Positions 21,270 to 33,562 of a stretch of 64,000 nucleotides of DNA are shown piece by piece. A program made the translations under genes and the position numbers. The first letter of the stretch is position 1, and each line of letters starts with the position of its first letter. The notes beneath the pieces were generated by a model. It was not told the origin of the DNA. It was given only the letters and a program-made list of their open reading frames with translations, and searched no databases. The stretch covers positions 100,093,501 through 100,157,500 of the forward strand of contig CP136890.1 in assembly GCA_034359265.1 (NCBI GenBank), in the 5' to 3' direction. This DNA comes from Canna indica (Eukaryota; Streptophyta; Magnoliopsida; Zingiberales; Cannaceae).

Positions 21270-21490
21270 TTAATTATATGGGCAGGCTGCCCATATACGG
21301 TGTCAATGCTATAATAGTCAATCGTCTAGCACCAAGTTAATATTGCTACTTCAACACGAGTTAAGTATAACTGCAGGTAATGCTAGAAGTAAATGCTATA
21401 ATTAAATTAATCGCCAACTATAAATAACACAGTTGGTGGCATATGTTTCCTAGATGTCTATGAAAGCTATAATTAACCACGTACGCGTTA

Positions 21491-21762
21491 CTTCCTCTGT
21501 CTCACAATAAGTAACTTTTTAGATTTTTTTTACAATTTTTTTATTAAGTGACACTTTAGACTTCCAATAAAATGTTAATTTTTTTTAATCAAATTTAACA
21601 TCTAATTAAAGTTTCTTTCATTAATAGTGTACAATACAAGAAAATATTAAAGATTAACTAATAGAATCTTCGTTGAGAATATTAAGGTCACGCATCGTGG
21701 ATAATTTAGTTTTTTTTTTTTTCCGCTAAAAATCATTTATTATATTACTGAGACGGAGGGAG
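21491..21762. mobile_element. Stowaway MITE, 272 bp
   Basis: Left end CTTCCTCTGTCTCACAATAA and right end the complement of CTCCCTCCGTCTCAGTAAT, flanked by TA at 21489-21490 and 21763-21764. This is the classic Stowaway (Tc1/mariner-related) terminus and TA duplication. It lies about 620 bp from the 3' end of the PADRE gene. Confidence 0.93.
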
Positions 21763-21764
21763 TA

Positions 21765-22382
21765 ACTTTTAACATTAACTTGAAGTTTCCTGTAGCTCAG
21801 GCTCCAGCATTCCTGACACGGAATCCCTACACAGCTCACATCACATCATTGCATGTTTAAGGGATTTCTTTGGGACTTGCACCTTCTGCAACACTTATCC
21901 CGTGGATCCTCCATCAATGGTTACATACTTACATCGCATGCAGCTGGAAGAACTCATTACAGATCTCGCGATCGATCGATAGCGCATGTCAAAATCACAT
22001 TGCGCCATGGATGCATTGAGGCTGCCCATCATCTTTTTCCCATCGCAGCAGCCACTGCAGCCAGCAGACCATGAGATCTTTCCCTTTGTTCCTTTCATCC
22101 ATATATTCAACCTTCCCTGGACCACCTCTCCAACAAGATGACAACCATATATAAACCACTACCACTGCTATTGCATGATTGATCGACACATCTATCCTCA
22201 CTAGCTAATATATTATATTAATTTCTCTACTATATATATTTCATGAAACAACAGTTCATATATATATTACAGGAGTTAACATGTTAATATTTTGTAGTGT
22301 AAACGATATTACGATTAAACGAAGACAAGACGTCGATCGATCGTATATATATAGGAGATGAATCGAATGATTTAAAGATTAA
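21765..22382. other. Intergenic / 3' flank of the PADRE gene
   Basis: No gene recognised; probably contains the 3' UTR of the minus-strand gene ending at 22383. Confidence 0.4.
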
Positions 22383-23283
22383 TTAAGTGTTTCCAACTTC
22401 TGCAATGCTCTGCAAGGTTGGTCTCCACTGCCCATGACGTGCTGTCTTCGATCTCATCGTCGTCGTCGTCAGCGGCGGCAGCTCATGCATCGCATCCCCC
22501 AACTCCGCGTCCACTTCCTGCTCCTGTGACTGAATCTGGTGAAGCATGGCATTAATTAGCTCTCAATAGGTCCTAAGAAACATAAGTCCACATTAATTTC
22601 AAGCCATTTATGAAGCTCTTCTGACAGATTGAGCAGTAATTAATGGGAAAGAGACGTCGTTGACCATTTTCTAATTGTAGAATAATGTTTACGAGAAAAT
22701 GAAGAAATTTAAAAGAAAATTAATTGTGTTCAGAAGTTCGTTACAGTCGCGCGCCAAGGATCAACATACCGTCGTCCCCGGCGAAGTCTCCGGTTCGCCC
22801 TCGACGCCGCCGCCGCCGCTGCTTTCGGTTGCTGGGTTGTGCTTCTCTTTCTGCTTGATGAGCAGGCGGCTCAATTTGACGTGCTTCTTCGACGCGAACT
22901 CCCTCAACACCTCTGCAAACATCAACTAATTAACCATGATCAAAGCCAATTCCAAGAAGCTGCCGGTGGGATCATATGCATGAGTGACGAGCGACCTTCG
23001 AAGCTAACGAGGCGATAGACGCGGCCGATGTGGAGAGTGTCGTCGGGGCGGAGCAGCTTCAGATGCTTCACGTGGGCGTCGCCGCGCGCGCGGGAGGAGG
23101 CCGCCGCGGAGGTACTGTTGGCGGCGGCGTAGGGAGGAGCAGTCGTGACGATGACGGCGGCGACGTAGTGGCCGGGGTTGGAAGCCATGACGTGGCTCGC
23201 GGTCAGGGACCAGTACGCCCTCTCCACCTTCCCGCCGGGGTGCTGGATGAGCACCGTGGCCGCCTCCGCCGCTTGGCAATTCC

Positions 23284-23287
<4 letters not shown>
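22383..23287 (-). CDS. DUF4228 / PADRE domain protein
   Basis: Three exons on the minus strand: 23287-22996, 22912-22770 and 22529-22383, with GT-AG introns of 83 and 240 bp, giving 193 residues. It begins MGNCQAAEAATVLIQHPGGK, the typical family start with an N-myristoylation-type Gly2 and Cys4. It continues with SNPGHYVA, VKHLKLLRPDDTLHIGRVYR and LVSFEEVLREFASKKHVKLS (across the first junction), then LIKQKEKH. It ends with the conserved WRPTLQSIAE before the stop. PADRE proteins are plant-specific, often induced by pathogen or abiotic stress; biochemical role is unknown. A TC microsatellite abuts the start codon in the 5' UTR. No lesion seen. Confidence 0.93.
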
Positions 23288-23323
<36 letters not shown>

Positions 23324-25513
23324 CTCCGTGCTAAAGGTAATGTGAGTGACGACGTGATCTATTAAAGAGAGCTTGCATGGTTCAATTAATGAAGCCGCTC
23401 TCTGTGTTGTGTAGCGCTTGGACGAGTGCATTAGCGCACAATTCAATTCAATTCAATTCAATTCATGGGGAATTCAACAGTAAACAGGTGAAGATTACTT
23501 ACTTGATCCAAAAGAAAAGTTAAACTTCATCAAGTATGAACTACTAACATGCAAGTCACATATGAGACAGATCAAAGTTGATAATGATGATTGCAAATTG
23601 CAATTGCATTCCCCAAATAAAGAGCCAAACCACATGAAACAAAACAAGGGAGTACCTGATGCCCTGAACACATATAGCCCAATTCGATCGGATCCAAAGA
23701 AAGGTAATTATCGCATACAGGAGACAAGTAAGCATCAAATGCTTTAGACAAATCATGGCACATCAACTGACTGTTTCAGTCATCCACGTACGTACGAGGT
23801 AAAATATGTCTTAATTAGATCGATTGATTTTGTTCAACTTTAGGAATTACATGGCATTTTTGAAGTGCATGCATCATATATATATGTCCTTTTATTCATT
23901 TTACACCCCATAAATTTAATTAAGCTACTAAATCCTAATTAGAGGAATAAAGGGTGCGTTAACAAAGACAAATTAATAAGACAAATTATCCGTCGGTGCC
24001 TCTGATTTGGGACATGATAAAAATGGGACTGTATTTAATATTTTACGAAATAATGCTCCATTTTTGTAAAAAATACCCAAACCAACTCCATCAGATAAAT
24101 TAAGAATCTCTTGGTATTATGGGTGAGCATTGGTCGGGTAGGGTGAAAATCTGTCCCGACCTGAATAATCCGAACCCGAATAAATCGGCTTCTACACCAC
24201 CACCCAACCCCTACCCAAATAAGATTTCAAGACCCAATCCGATTAACCTGAATAAGATCAGGTCCCGACCCGATTAATCCGAATTCCCTAAATACAAAAA
24301 AAAACATGCATATTTTCACATTTTTTTCACTTCACTTTGACCCAATCCGACCCGACCCGACCCGACCCGAATAAATCGGCTTCTACACCACCCGACCCTG
24401 CTCGAATAAGATTTTAGGGCCCGGCTAAGTTAGCCCGGATAAGATCGGGCTTCGACCCGATTAACCTGAATTCCTTTAAAAAACATACATTTTTTTCACT
24501 TCACTGTTCACTATCATATAAATTGGAGAATATGCAATTATCAAAAATGGGAAAATAGTAATATAACTCAACTTAGAGTTGAACTTAAGATCTCTTAAAT
24601 TTTATTTTCAACCTTCTAAACACTAAGCAAACATCATCTTTATATCTTATGATATATATATAACTTACATTTCGGGTCGGGTCGAGTATATCAAGATTTT
24701 CATCCAACCCGAATAAGAGGTATGAAATCTCTAAAATTTCAAACCCAACCGATCCGAATTTGTATTTTCGGGTTGATTTTTTCGAGTTATTCAGGCCATC
24801 AGGTCTTGCTCACCCCTACTCAGTATAGTCCTTTATAGCTAGATAGTGTATACTTTGAAAAGAACGAATTCATAATGTATGTATTCAGAAAGATCAATTC
24901 ATAATATATTTTTAGGGGACTTTTATTCTTTTTACATAATATCAATTTTTACATATATAGAGCTTTAATCTAAATTTATACTGGGCCTTAAATTTTTGCC
25001 CCAGCCCAACTATATATAGTGATTAGTTAATTAGATATAGTTTGAGAATCAAAAGCTCAGATGGGCCTCCAGTTTAATGTATATATAGCCCATGAGTTGA
25101 AGAAGAAAAAAAAGGCAAGGATGAGAATGCAAATTATTAGAGAGAATTGTTGTGTTCAAGACTTCAAGGGCAGAAACAAAACCTAGTAACCTGAAACATG
25201 ATGACCAATTCATGCATCTCAAGCTGAGCAAGGTATCAAATGAGTACATAAATAGAGCAACATTTGTCTGTGGCTCCTCCATGTGCCAGCTTATCATCAT
25301 TTATGCATGCTGGGCCATCATCTATGAAGAAACTTAAGTTGCCCAAATAATTAACAGACATGGCTTCAATGGCTTTTCTTGGATGATCCCATTCTCTTTC
25401 ATTCTGCTTCTGAGCCAGCATGAGGCTCCACTTGAATGCACTGCTTCTGCCACTCTAACATTTGCAATCAATTTGAGTTTGACAATGGGTCTTTGCTTGC
25501 TTTTTATTAATTT
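23288..25513. other. Upstream flank of the PADRE gene and repeats, no other gene seen
   Basis: A (CT)n run at about 23288-23319 is in the likely 5' UTR. A short (AATTC)n run lies near 23438-23465. The repeat element at 24121-24815 is listed separately. ORFs here have no family resemblance. Confidence 0.5.
24121..24815. repeat. GACCCGACC-rich repeat with short inverted termini
   Basis: Begins GGGTGAGCA and ends TGCTCACCC, a 9-bp inverted repeat, with many copies of GACCCGA and GGGTCGGGT words between. A second partial copy sits at 18835-19068. It resembles a non-autonomous DNA transposon, but no clear TSD was found, so its class is open. Confidence 0.65.
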
Positions 25514-25684
25514 TTCTTCTTCTTCTTCTTCTTCTTCTTCTTCTTCTTCTTCTTCTTCTTCTTCTTCTTCTTCTTCTTCTTCTTCTTCTTCTTCTTCTTC
25601 TTCTTCTTCTTCTTCTTCTTCTTCTTCTTCTTCTTCTTCTTCTTCTTCTTCTTCTTCTTCTTCTTCTTCTTCTTCTTCTTCTTC
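25514..25684. repeat. (TTC)57 microsatellite
   Basis: A pure trinucleotide run of 171 bp. It creates long poly-Ser and poly-Glu reading frames on the two strands that are not genes. Confidence 0.97.
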
Positions 25685-26469
25685 CATATAGATGCTTTGC
25701 AAGTTGACTAGGTCTACAATGTCAGAGGAATCATATGTGCACCGAGAACACAACCATTCATTCTAAACCCCACAAATTTGTTCCTATATATGTGTCGGAA
25801 TTAAGTAACGCTCATATATAATCCTTTTGGAAGCAAACTAATCAAGAGAAGATTGAAGATTTGATCGACTACATTTATTTGATGATGCAATAAAAAAAAT
25901 GGATGGAATTCACCAAGTAATTAATGAGCCCGAGGTGATAAAAGATTTTTTTTTTCGATCAACTCCATTTAATTCTCATTGACAATATTGCACGTGGCTT
26001 GTGAACTCTTTAGTCCTAAATTATCTTCGAATAAATAAACCATGATATAATAAACAAACAGTTCATTTACTGGCTCATTAATTTGCTTTGCAGCATTTTC
26101 AATCAAACATGATGATTTTGGAAAATTTCCAAAAATAAAATAAGGATGCCAAATTCTCTATAATCAAAGTGCATAAATGAAAATACCCAAACTATTCTTT
26201 ATTTTCTCTTTTCCTTCCCAAAACATTTTCTCATTTGTTTCGAGAGTATGAGGTAGAACAATCACTTTGGGGTTTTGTTAATAATCGGTTGTATCGCGGT
26301 TCCTTTCGGTTCTAATTAAGTAATATTGTGTATGATAGATCGCTTAATAATGGTACTTTTTCAGGAAGGCTTATTAAATCTTGAAAGCAATTTGGCTTAT
26401 TGAATCCGACCTTTGCCGATGTGACTTGGCCCTCTACTTAATTATACTATCTTATCTCGTAATTTAATT
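25685..26469. other. AT-rich intergenic, no gene seen
   Basis: Nothing recognised apart from faint LINE-like coding toward 26270-26470 that leads into the relic below. Confidence 0.4.
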
Positions 26470-26980
26470 ACCTGTTGCAGCTAACTATGATGATAAATTT
26501 AAGTTTGAGGAAAACATTTCTAAACAATTCTCTGGTCAAACCTGGTATCCTCATCCTGGTTGGCGCAAATTGAACAATGATGCTTAATTATTCTTAGGAT
26601 GAGTCTACAGGTAACCTGTGTTCTTATGCATTTTTTGTCGGGATATTTCTGGTAAATGTTTGTTTGCTTTAGGTCATCATGTCAATATCTATTCTGTTCT
26701 TATACGTGAAGCTCTTGCTTTTAAATCTGTTTTGACTTTTGCACAACCTAATTCTTACAAAAATATCATTTTAGCCTTAATTTGATTCTAAAGTTCTGAT
26801 TGATGTCTTTAACAAACATTCTGATTGCTTTTGGGAGGTTCAAAATATCATTACTGATGCTATGAATTTTGTTCCATGAAATTAGGTTCAAATTAAGTTC
26901 AAGACTAACTTCACCTAGGAGGATAATTGGACTTTTGATTTCAATATTGTTGTATTAAGTGACACTTAAGCTTTTTGTTT
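26470..26980 (+). mobile_element. Degenerate LINE 3' end with RNase H-like (RVT_3) domain
   Basis: A conceptual reading interrupted by stops gives PHPGWRKLNNDA, CRDISGKCLFALGHHVN, YSVLIREALAFKSVLTFAQ and, in another frame, VLIDVFNKHSDCFWEVQN. This matches the RNase H-like domain at the C-terminus of plant LINE polyproteins. An A-run near 27001-27010 may be the old poly(A) tail. It is the same class of relic as 5715-7080. Confidence 0.7.
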
Positions 26981-28324
26981 TTTTTCTTTTGATTCAGTTG
27001 TAAAAAAAATATATATTATTTTTTGGTTAAGTATAATATAATTTTTTTGATAATTTTCTTTAGTGTCTAAACACTATTTTAATGGCTAAAATTGTTATTT
27101 TCTTAGTTTTTTAGTTACTTTTTTTTTCTTTCTGAAATGTGTTTTTTAAAATGAAGTATAGCATGAATTTGTTTTTAATTATATATAGTGTTATTTAGTT
27201 AACTAATTAAACACTATATTAGTTTCTAAAGTTATTATATTTTATTTCTTAGTCACTTAATTTTTTTGGCTAAAATGTATTTTTTATTAAATATAACATA
27301 AATTTATTTTTGATAATACCTAACAAGGTAACCATTTATTTATTTTTCCAAAAATAACTCACTTTTGATGAACCGAAAATAGAAATATATAGAGACAAGT
27401 TAAGAAAATCGAAAGATTTAATGATTATTTAATTATTTAAACATTCTGATTGTAAAAAAATTGGCACCCTCATTCTACTTTTGGGAATTTTCCAAAGTCA
27501 GACACAAAAGTCATCGTCCTTGTTACTAAATTTTGCCACTATATATGATGTATAATTCACCATTAGAACAAAAGTCACATCATCACCAAGAACTTTACTC
27601 ACAAAAGCGAATCAAACATTTATATTTGGTTGAACCATCCCTCTCCTTATTAATTTAGTACTAGTGTATATATACAAATTTTTATTTCATGTTAGAACTC
27701 AAAATATATTAAGCTTTTGAAAGGAGTGTTTTTTCCAACTAATCATTTGTTCTCCTTGAGATATAAAATGGGAGTGAAAACTAGTGATTGATTAATCTTG
27801 AAATAATGCCACAAGTATTCAAATACTTGGCCTTAATTGCAAGATATTATTAAATATATTTTTTTGTAATCAATGACCCAGCTGGCCTTATTAATTATGG
27901 CACATTGATTTTTGATACTATTATTTGCAAACCTACACATGTCCGCTTAAGCCAGAGTTTATATACAATTGGCTGGCTAGCTAGCTAGTTAACAAGCTTT
28001 AAATTAGAAAATAAATATTTAAATAGTTAATTTGAATTTATTGAGTGGACCCAAATTCATCCGGTTCACTTAGTTCCACACGGATTAATTAAAGACCAAA
28101 CCAATTTGCATAATGGAATATGAAACAATCAATGAAAATATGAGAAGTAAAAGGTAATTAATTATGACACAATTAGAGAATTAATGGTTCAAATTGAGAC
28201 TTTTTTACCCCAAAACAAGAAAATTAAACTTTATTAATGATATAGAATGGGATAAAAGCGGTCCTCGTACAAAATACTTTTCAATTCCGGAGGTCTAGGC
28301 GATGACCAAACATGGATCTCTTTC
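26981..28324. other. AT-rich intergenic, with a degenerate tandem repeat
   Basis: Around 27045-27325 two diverged units of about 140 bp recur, each with AAACACTAT..., ATGGCTAAA-like and TTTTTATTAAA-like segments. No gene seen. Confidence 0.4.
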
Positions 28325-28720
28325 AAGTTGCGTTTGGTAGATTATTTGATAATATTATAGTGGTAATTCACATTGTCACAAGATAAATTGTCACCTTAAA
28401 TTTACTTGTAATATAATATAATTACCTCGTTTGTTATGTTTGGTCAATATAAATGACAATCTAATTTTATACTTTTTGACTTCACAAAAAATTATCAACA
28501 AATTATTATCAAAATTTGACGGTGCATTGCATGGATAAGATCGAATATGTATGGAAGAGAATGATAATATTGTAATTTAGAATTACCATTGGGTGGTAAT
28601 TGAGACAATCTGGATTACCGGCAAAGTGATCGAACCAAACATGATAATATGTGGGTCCTGAGAATTCAAAAATCACATTACTAATAATACAGATATAGAT
28701 TGTTGTATACCAAATGCTCC
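28325..28720. mobile_element. Tourist-like MITE related to the one at 20191, about 396 bp
   Basis: Left end has GCGTTTGGTAGATTATTTG and right end TATACCAAATGCTCC followed by TTA at 28721-28723. Words such as GGTAATTCACATT and GATTACCGG recur as in the element at 20191-20757. The left TTA is not preserved (TTC), so the boundary is approximate. Confidence 0.6.
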
Positions 28721-28723
28721 TTA

Positions 28724-29752
28724 AGAATATTGATAAAACCTTTTAAACTTTCATGAATCATCAAAGAAACTAACTTAATTAGTTCATTAAATGAAAAACT
28801 TGAAGCTCAACTAATTAATTGATGGAGAGCGGAGACTTGCTCGATGGATTATCATTTTCTTGGTTAAAGCATCAAAGAACTTGTTAGGATTATTTTTTCC
28901 TTTAATTAGGACTAATCATATGCTCAAAAGGATCCAAATCCTCATTCTTAATATTTTGTTTCAATTCATCCCCATACAATTCAACTAATATATTTTTAAA
29001 CCTAATTAAGTTTGGGTTCAACTCAGTAACAAAATTCAAACAAGTACAGTTAAATATATATTGCTACCACTTAATTACAAATAATGTAAAAGATAACCTA
29101 CATTAGTCATCAAAACAATATCAATGATGAACACTACATTAATTAATTTCATACTAGGTATAGTATACTTATCAATGTAGCAATTAGCTTACGAGTCATT
29201 TCATCAGTACACATCCTTACAAAAAGCATTTATCAAATACTATTTTAGTTTGGTGGATGATGATGCAATATTAATTAGAGGATTTGTTTCAAGAATCATA
29301 CCTTTTATTAAATAAATCAAAATAATTCTTTTATTTTATATATATTTAATTTTTTAAAAAAAAATTGCATTATTCTTAATTATAATTAACTAAATTGGAA
29401 TTTATTCCTTTTCTCTCTCTCTCTCTCTTTTTCTTTTGCGCAAAAGCTTTGTTTTATTTTATTGACTTTCTTGAATTATCTTCTGATTTTATTTTCCCTT
29501 GCAATTCAGAATAATTACACAATCAGGAACCAATTAAATTCAAAAGTTTATTTAAAATTTAATTATTTTTTCCCTATACTATAATATATTTTTATTATTT
29601 AAAACATGAAAGAGATTCAGCCAATACACCGAGAACGGATGTCCCGACCGGGTTATAATATATTATTATAAACCATGAAGCTTTGTTTTTTTCCTCCTAA
29701 TTTCCTTTCATTTGTACTTGGATAATCCATTAATGCATGAACACCAATCCAG

Positions 29753-29755
<3 letters not shown>
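28724..29755. other. AT-rich intergenic upstream of the SOFL gene
   Basis: No gene recognised. A CT-rich patch lies near 29410-29435. Confidence 0.4.

Positions 29756-29791
<36 letters not shown>
29756..29791. repeat. (GA)n microsatellite in the probable SOFL 5' region
   Basis: GA run of about 36 bp roughly 270 bp upstream of the start codon, followed by a shorter CT run (about 29812-29828). Confidence 0.9.
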
Positions 29792-29796
<5 letters not shown>

Positions 29797-30057
29797 GTGA
29801 AAGAAGCCATTTCTCTTTCTCTCTCTCTTAGTTGTCTCCCCAAGATCACCAGCAAAGCGCCCAATCCCCCAATTGGCTGCCTTAAATTTCATCTGTACCG
29901 AGGAACACGAGCCTGTGCCAAGGATAGCAGGTGCATAAGGACAAACCTCACTGTGATCTGCCTCCCCTCATACTCCATCTCCTCCTCCTCCTTCTCCCTA
30001 ACCAGCACACTCCACTCTACCACCTCCGAATCACACACCCAAAGGCAGAAGAAAGAG

Positions 30058-30830
30058 ATGAGCTCGGATTGCAGCAGTGGTTGCCAATCCGGTTGGACCA
30101 TGTACTTGGTCCAGTCCTCCGATGAGAAGAACAACTCCCTTTATTACAACAATGGCGCCTCCTTCCGTGAAGGAGGAGGTGAAGAAGAAGAAGAAGACTT
30201 GTCCATGATCTCTGATGCATCCTCCGGCCCACGGCATTTCCACGAACACAACGACCGCGGCAGCTACTGCCTTCACTCCGCTTTAATTCCGAATCCCGCA
30301 TTGAGTAAAGACGGCGACGGCAAGAGGAATAAGAAGAAGAGAGCCGAGGCCGAGCAGCACAACGCCTTCGACGACACCGCCACTTCCCAGCTCTTAAGCA
30401 GCTCCAAGGCATGCTCTGCGCTTTTGTTCCGCTTTACTGATCTAAACCTCAGCCTTAACCGCTTGCTTTCAATCGCAGAATAGCTTCAATGACTGCAACT
30501 ACCGCATGAAGCAGCAGCAATCCGTGGAGGACTTCTCCTACGACTTCTCCACCACCCACTTCCAAGTGCGTCTCGATCTCCTCTTCCCTCTTTTGTGTTA
30601 AAGCGTCCGTCTTTTTCGCCCCTCTTTGTCAATTTCATAACAAGAACAAGAGATCTCGCAGGCGAAGTCTCTGCAGGAGCTGCAAATGGGCTACTCCTGC
30701 GTCAAGCCAACCCCCACAAGACCAGTTAAGTGTGCTTCATTTCTTGATTCGAAGAGAAAAACGCTTTGATTTATGCTGATGAATATGTCAACAGGCGCCA
30801 AGGAAGAAGAGGGGAGGAAAGAAGGCGTAG
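30058..30830 (+). CDS. SOB FIVE-LIKE (SOFL) protein
   Basis: Four exons: 30058-30408, 30479-30565, 30662-30724 and 30795-30830, for a 178-residue protein. The start ATG at 30058 begins MSSDCSSGCQSGWTMYLVQS. The SOFL signatures are visible: SGWTMYL (residues 11-17) and, after an acidic run, LSMISDASSGP. Downstream is a Lys/Arg-rich patch, KRNKKKR, and the C-terminus ends APRKKRGGKKA; both could act as nuclear signals. SOFL proteins in Arabidopsis promote cytokinin accumulation; the biochemical activity is not settled. Intron 1 would be a 70-bp GC-AG intron (AAG|GCATGC...CGCAG), otherwise the frame stops right after the exon. The frame also continues open upstream of the ATG, but that part is low-complexity 5' UTR. 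Confidence 0.85.
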
Positions 30831-33107
30831 AAGAAGAACAACAACCAGAAGAAGAAGAAGAAGAAGATAATGGAGGATTCATGACCGACCAGCTATATAT
30901 CTGATCATCCCACTGGGGCTTTTCCAGAGATATTTTATTGCAGTGATGGGTTAAATTTTATTTCAGTAGGAGGATGTTGTTGTCAATGCAGCGGGAAACA
31001 GCCTGAGGAGAAGAGAGGAAAATAAAAATGTAATTCGAATTATATTTATATTAAAATGTGTTAACCTTTAATGATTCTGTTGTCATGAAAGGAGGTAGCA
31101 GAATGGAGCTTGTAGGATCTGTCTTCAGTCTTTTGTCCGCACCTGTGTTCTTGGAATGAGCCACCAGGCTCTGTTCCCTCCTCTCCCACCTACCCACAAG
31201 CTCACTGTAATGGGGACATGAAGTCAAATGGATGAGCCACCCAAATTTCAATTAATTAAATAATGCATAAATAAACAAATAACGGGGTGATGCATGCCCC
31301 CAGGGAGAATCCACACCACTGTCAGCCTCTCTAATTATATTACTACTAGGGTTCATCACCAAACCACCCATTCTAGTCTTCTTCTAATTGCAATTACTGT
31401 GTGCAGTGCAGATACACCCATCTCTCATTCAACACAGCGTTACTGCATTGCAGGTCGACGATGAATGTGATTCTTGCACTGCGCCCACTTTCTTCTATTC
31501 TCATTCCTGAATCTACCACGTCGAAATTAGCAACCAAGTTGCATCAATGAAGAAACTCGATGCATGTTTTAGCTGCACGTTAAATGCGTAGTCTAATTCT
31601 GAAACTGCTACAAAACTAGTTACATAGCAACCTAGGTCAACACCTTGAAATTGTGTATATGGAATGGAACAGTGAATGAAAAAAGTAGTTAATTCAAAGA
31701 AACCCAATGAAAGGTCACTTTCAACGCCAGGTTGGCATGAAAACACTCCCAGCTGATGTCAAGTTCTGGAGAATAATCATGGATTTGTCAGCCATGGATG
31801 ATACCCAAGCCCATCAAACTTAGAAGGAACTAATTAATTAATTAATCAACTGTATTTGATTTCACAACGTGCGATCAAATTAACCTATTTAAGTTGAATT
31901 AAGCTCACTAATTGTTGGTAAGATATATGATGACGAATAGTGGAATATGTATGTATATGATGGAGAGGACACTGATCTTAAAATGGTACTATAACTTTTG
32001 CCTTTTAATTCTGAAGTTTGGTAGATTTCACTGTGGTGTCCTGGTATATATAAGACTTGTATTCATTAGAATGGAGTTGGATTCTGAGTTTTTTAGATTC
32101 ATTCATTAGGGTTGGATTTAATTTGGGGTTTTTTTATTCTGAAAATTCTATTGTTTTTGTGTTTAATCTGATAGTTTATATTTTTAATGATTTTAAACCA
32201 AAGTTGATAAGGGGATCCATTTGGTTGGAAAATGTTACTTTTGGGAGATTTTTCATATATATTTGTATGTATGTATGTATGCATGCATGTGAAATTCAAA
32301 TTAATGATATTATTATCTTCAACTAACTAGAAAACTAGGGATAGTAAATGAGGCAGTGCCCACATGACTAATTAGGTGATATATAGTTGAAGTTAGCAAG
32401 GGGCTTTATGTAATTAATTAAGTAGCAGGCCTGGGCTGATGTTAAGGGGTTGGCTAATATTGAATCATATGAGTGAGATTACATATATAGAGCAGGAAGG
32501 CCAACCTGAGGTACTGGATGCAGCAAAAGGACTGACTGAGAGCTGTAAATATTAACAACAACAATAATATCTTGTAATAACTGCAATAGTGCCTGGCCTT
32601 GACTTGCTTCACAAATTTGTGCATCTAATAAGTTTGATGCAGTACTTGTTGAGCTCCTCCTCCATCTCACATTTAATCACTCATTGATTAGCTGGCTAGC
32701 TCACATCAAGGTGTGTTCATGCATACTTTTTATTTGCATACTTAATATCTCACCAGCATGTGTACAAATTCCCTAAATGCAACCTTCTTTTAATTGGTTT
32801 TATGGCCATAAAATTCACCTGCATGCATTTGGTGGGCACTTGGGCAAGTGTATTCATGAACCTGAGCTGGAATTTAGGATCACAAATTAACCACATTCAT
32901 TATTCTCACAGCATATATATGCATCTAAACATTGCACATTCAATTTGATCCTACTATTTTATTTCAATGATGTAAATACATACTGTTGTATGATTTAAAT
33001 TGTGGCATATCAGTTATTGTACCCTCTTCATGGTGAGTGTACTTCCTTCCTCCAACATCTTCTCTCCTTTTTTACTCTCTGTTTTCTTATTCCATTATAT
33101 TTCAATC
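30831..33107. other. Intergenic, no gene seen
   Basis: Starts with the probable 3' UTR of the SOFL gene. The remainder has only short, unrelated ORFs and small runs such as GTATGTAT near 32265. Confidence 0.45.
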
Positions 33108-33562
33108 AATTGAAAGGATTTTTTTTTAAAACAAAAGCATTTATATTAATTCATGAGTGAGAATTGAATACAAAGAGAGATTGGAGGGAAACAAAAATAA
33201 AACAAGAAAAACAGAGAAGTTAAGCCAAGAAACTACAGGATCTTATAAGAAGTACAGAACGCGAATAAAGGAGCAACAAGCCCTGTGACTCCCAAATGAG
33301 CATTCTGGAAACATCTTCAGTTCTATTCTCTCCAAACGGACCAGCTCCAAAGCGGTGAAATCCGAAATCTACGCAGGCTAGAACTGGTGGGGAGATCCCA
33401 CTGAAGGAAATCTGGAGGCCAAGGGGGGTTAAAAAATGGACCATTCAATAAAGAAAGTCATTTGACCGATGAATCTTGAGCATAACTGCATTGGCAGAAG
33501 AGGTGAGAATGAGACTCATGGTGAGAGAGGCAAAGAGCACAAGTAGAGTCAATGCTCATGCC

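Noticed and set aside
23004..23365. Alternative-frame ORFs over the PADRE first exon
   Set aside because: Shadows of the real minus-strand exon 23287-22996, which has clear family motifs and splice sites.
25334..25753. Long poly-Glu (minus) and poly-Ser (plus) reading frames
   Set aside because: They are only the two translations of the pure TTC microsatellite at 25514-25684; the flanking residues match no family.
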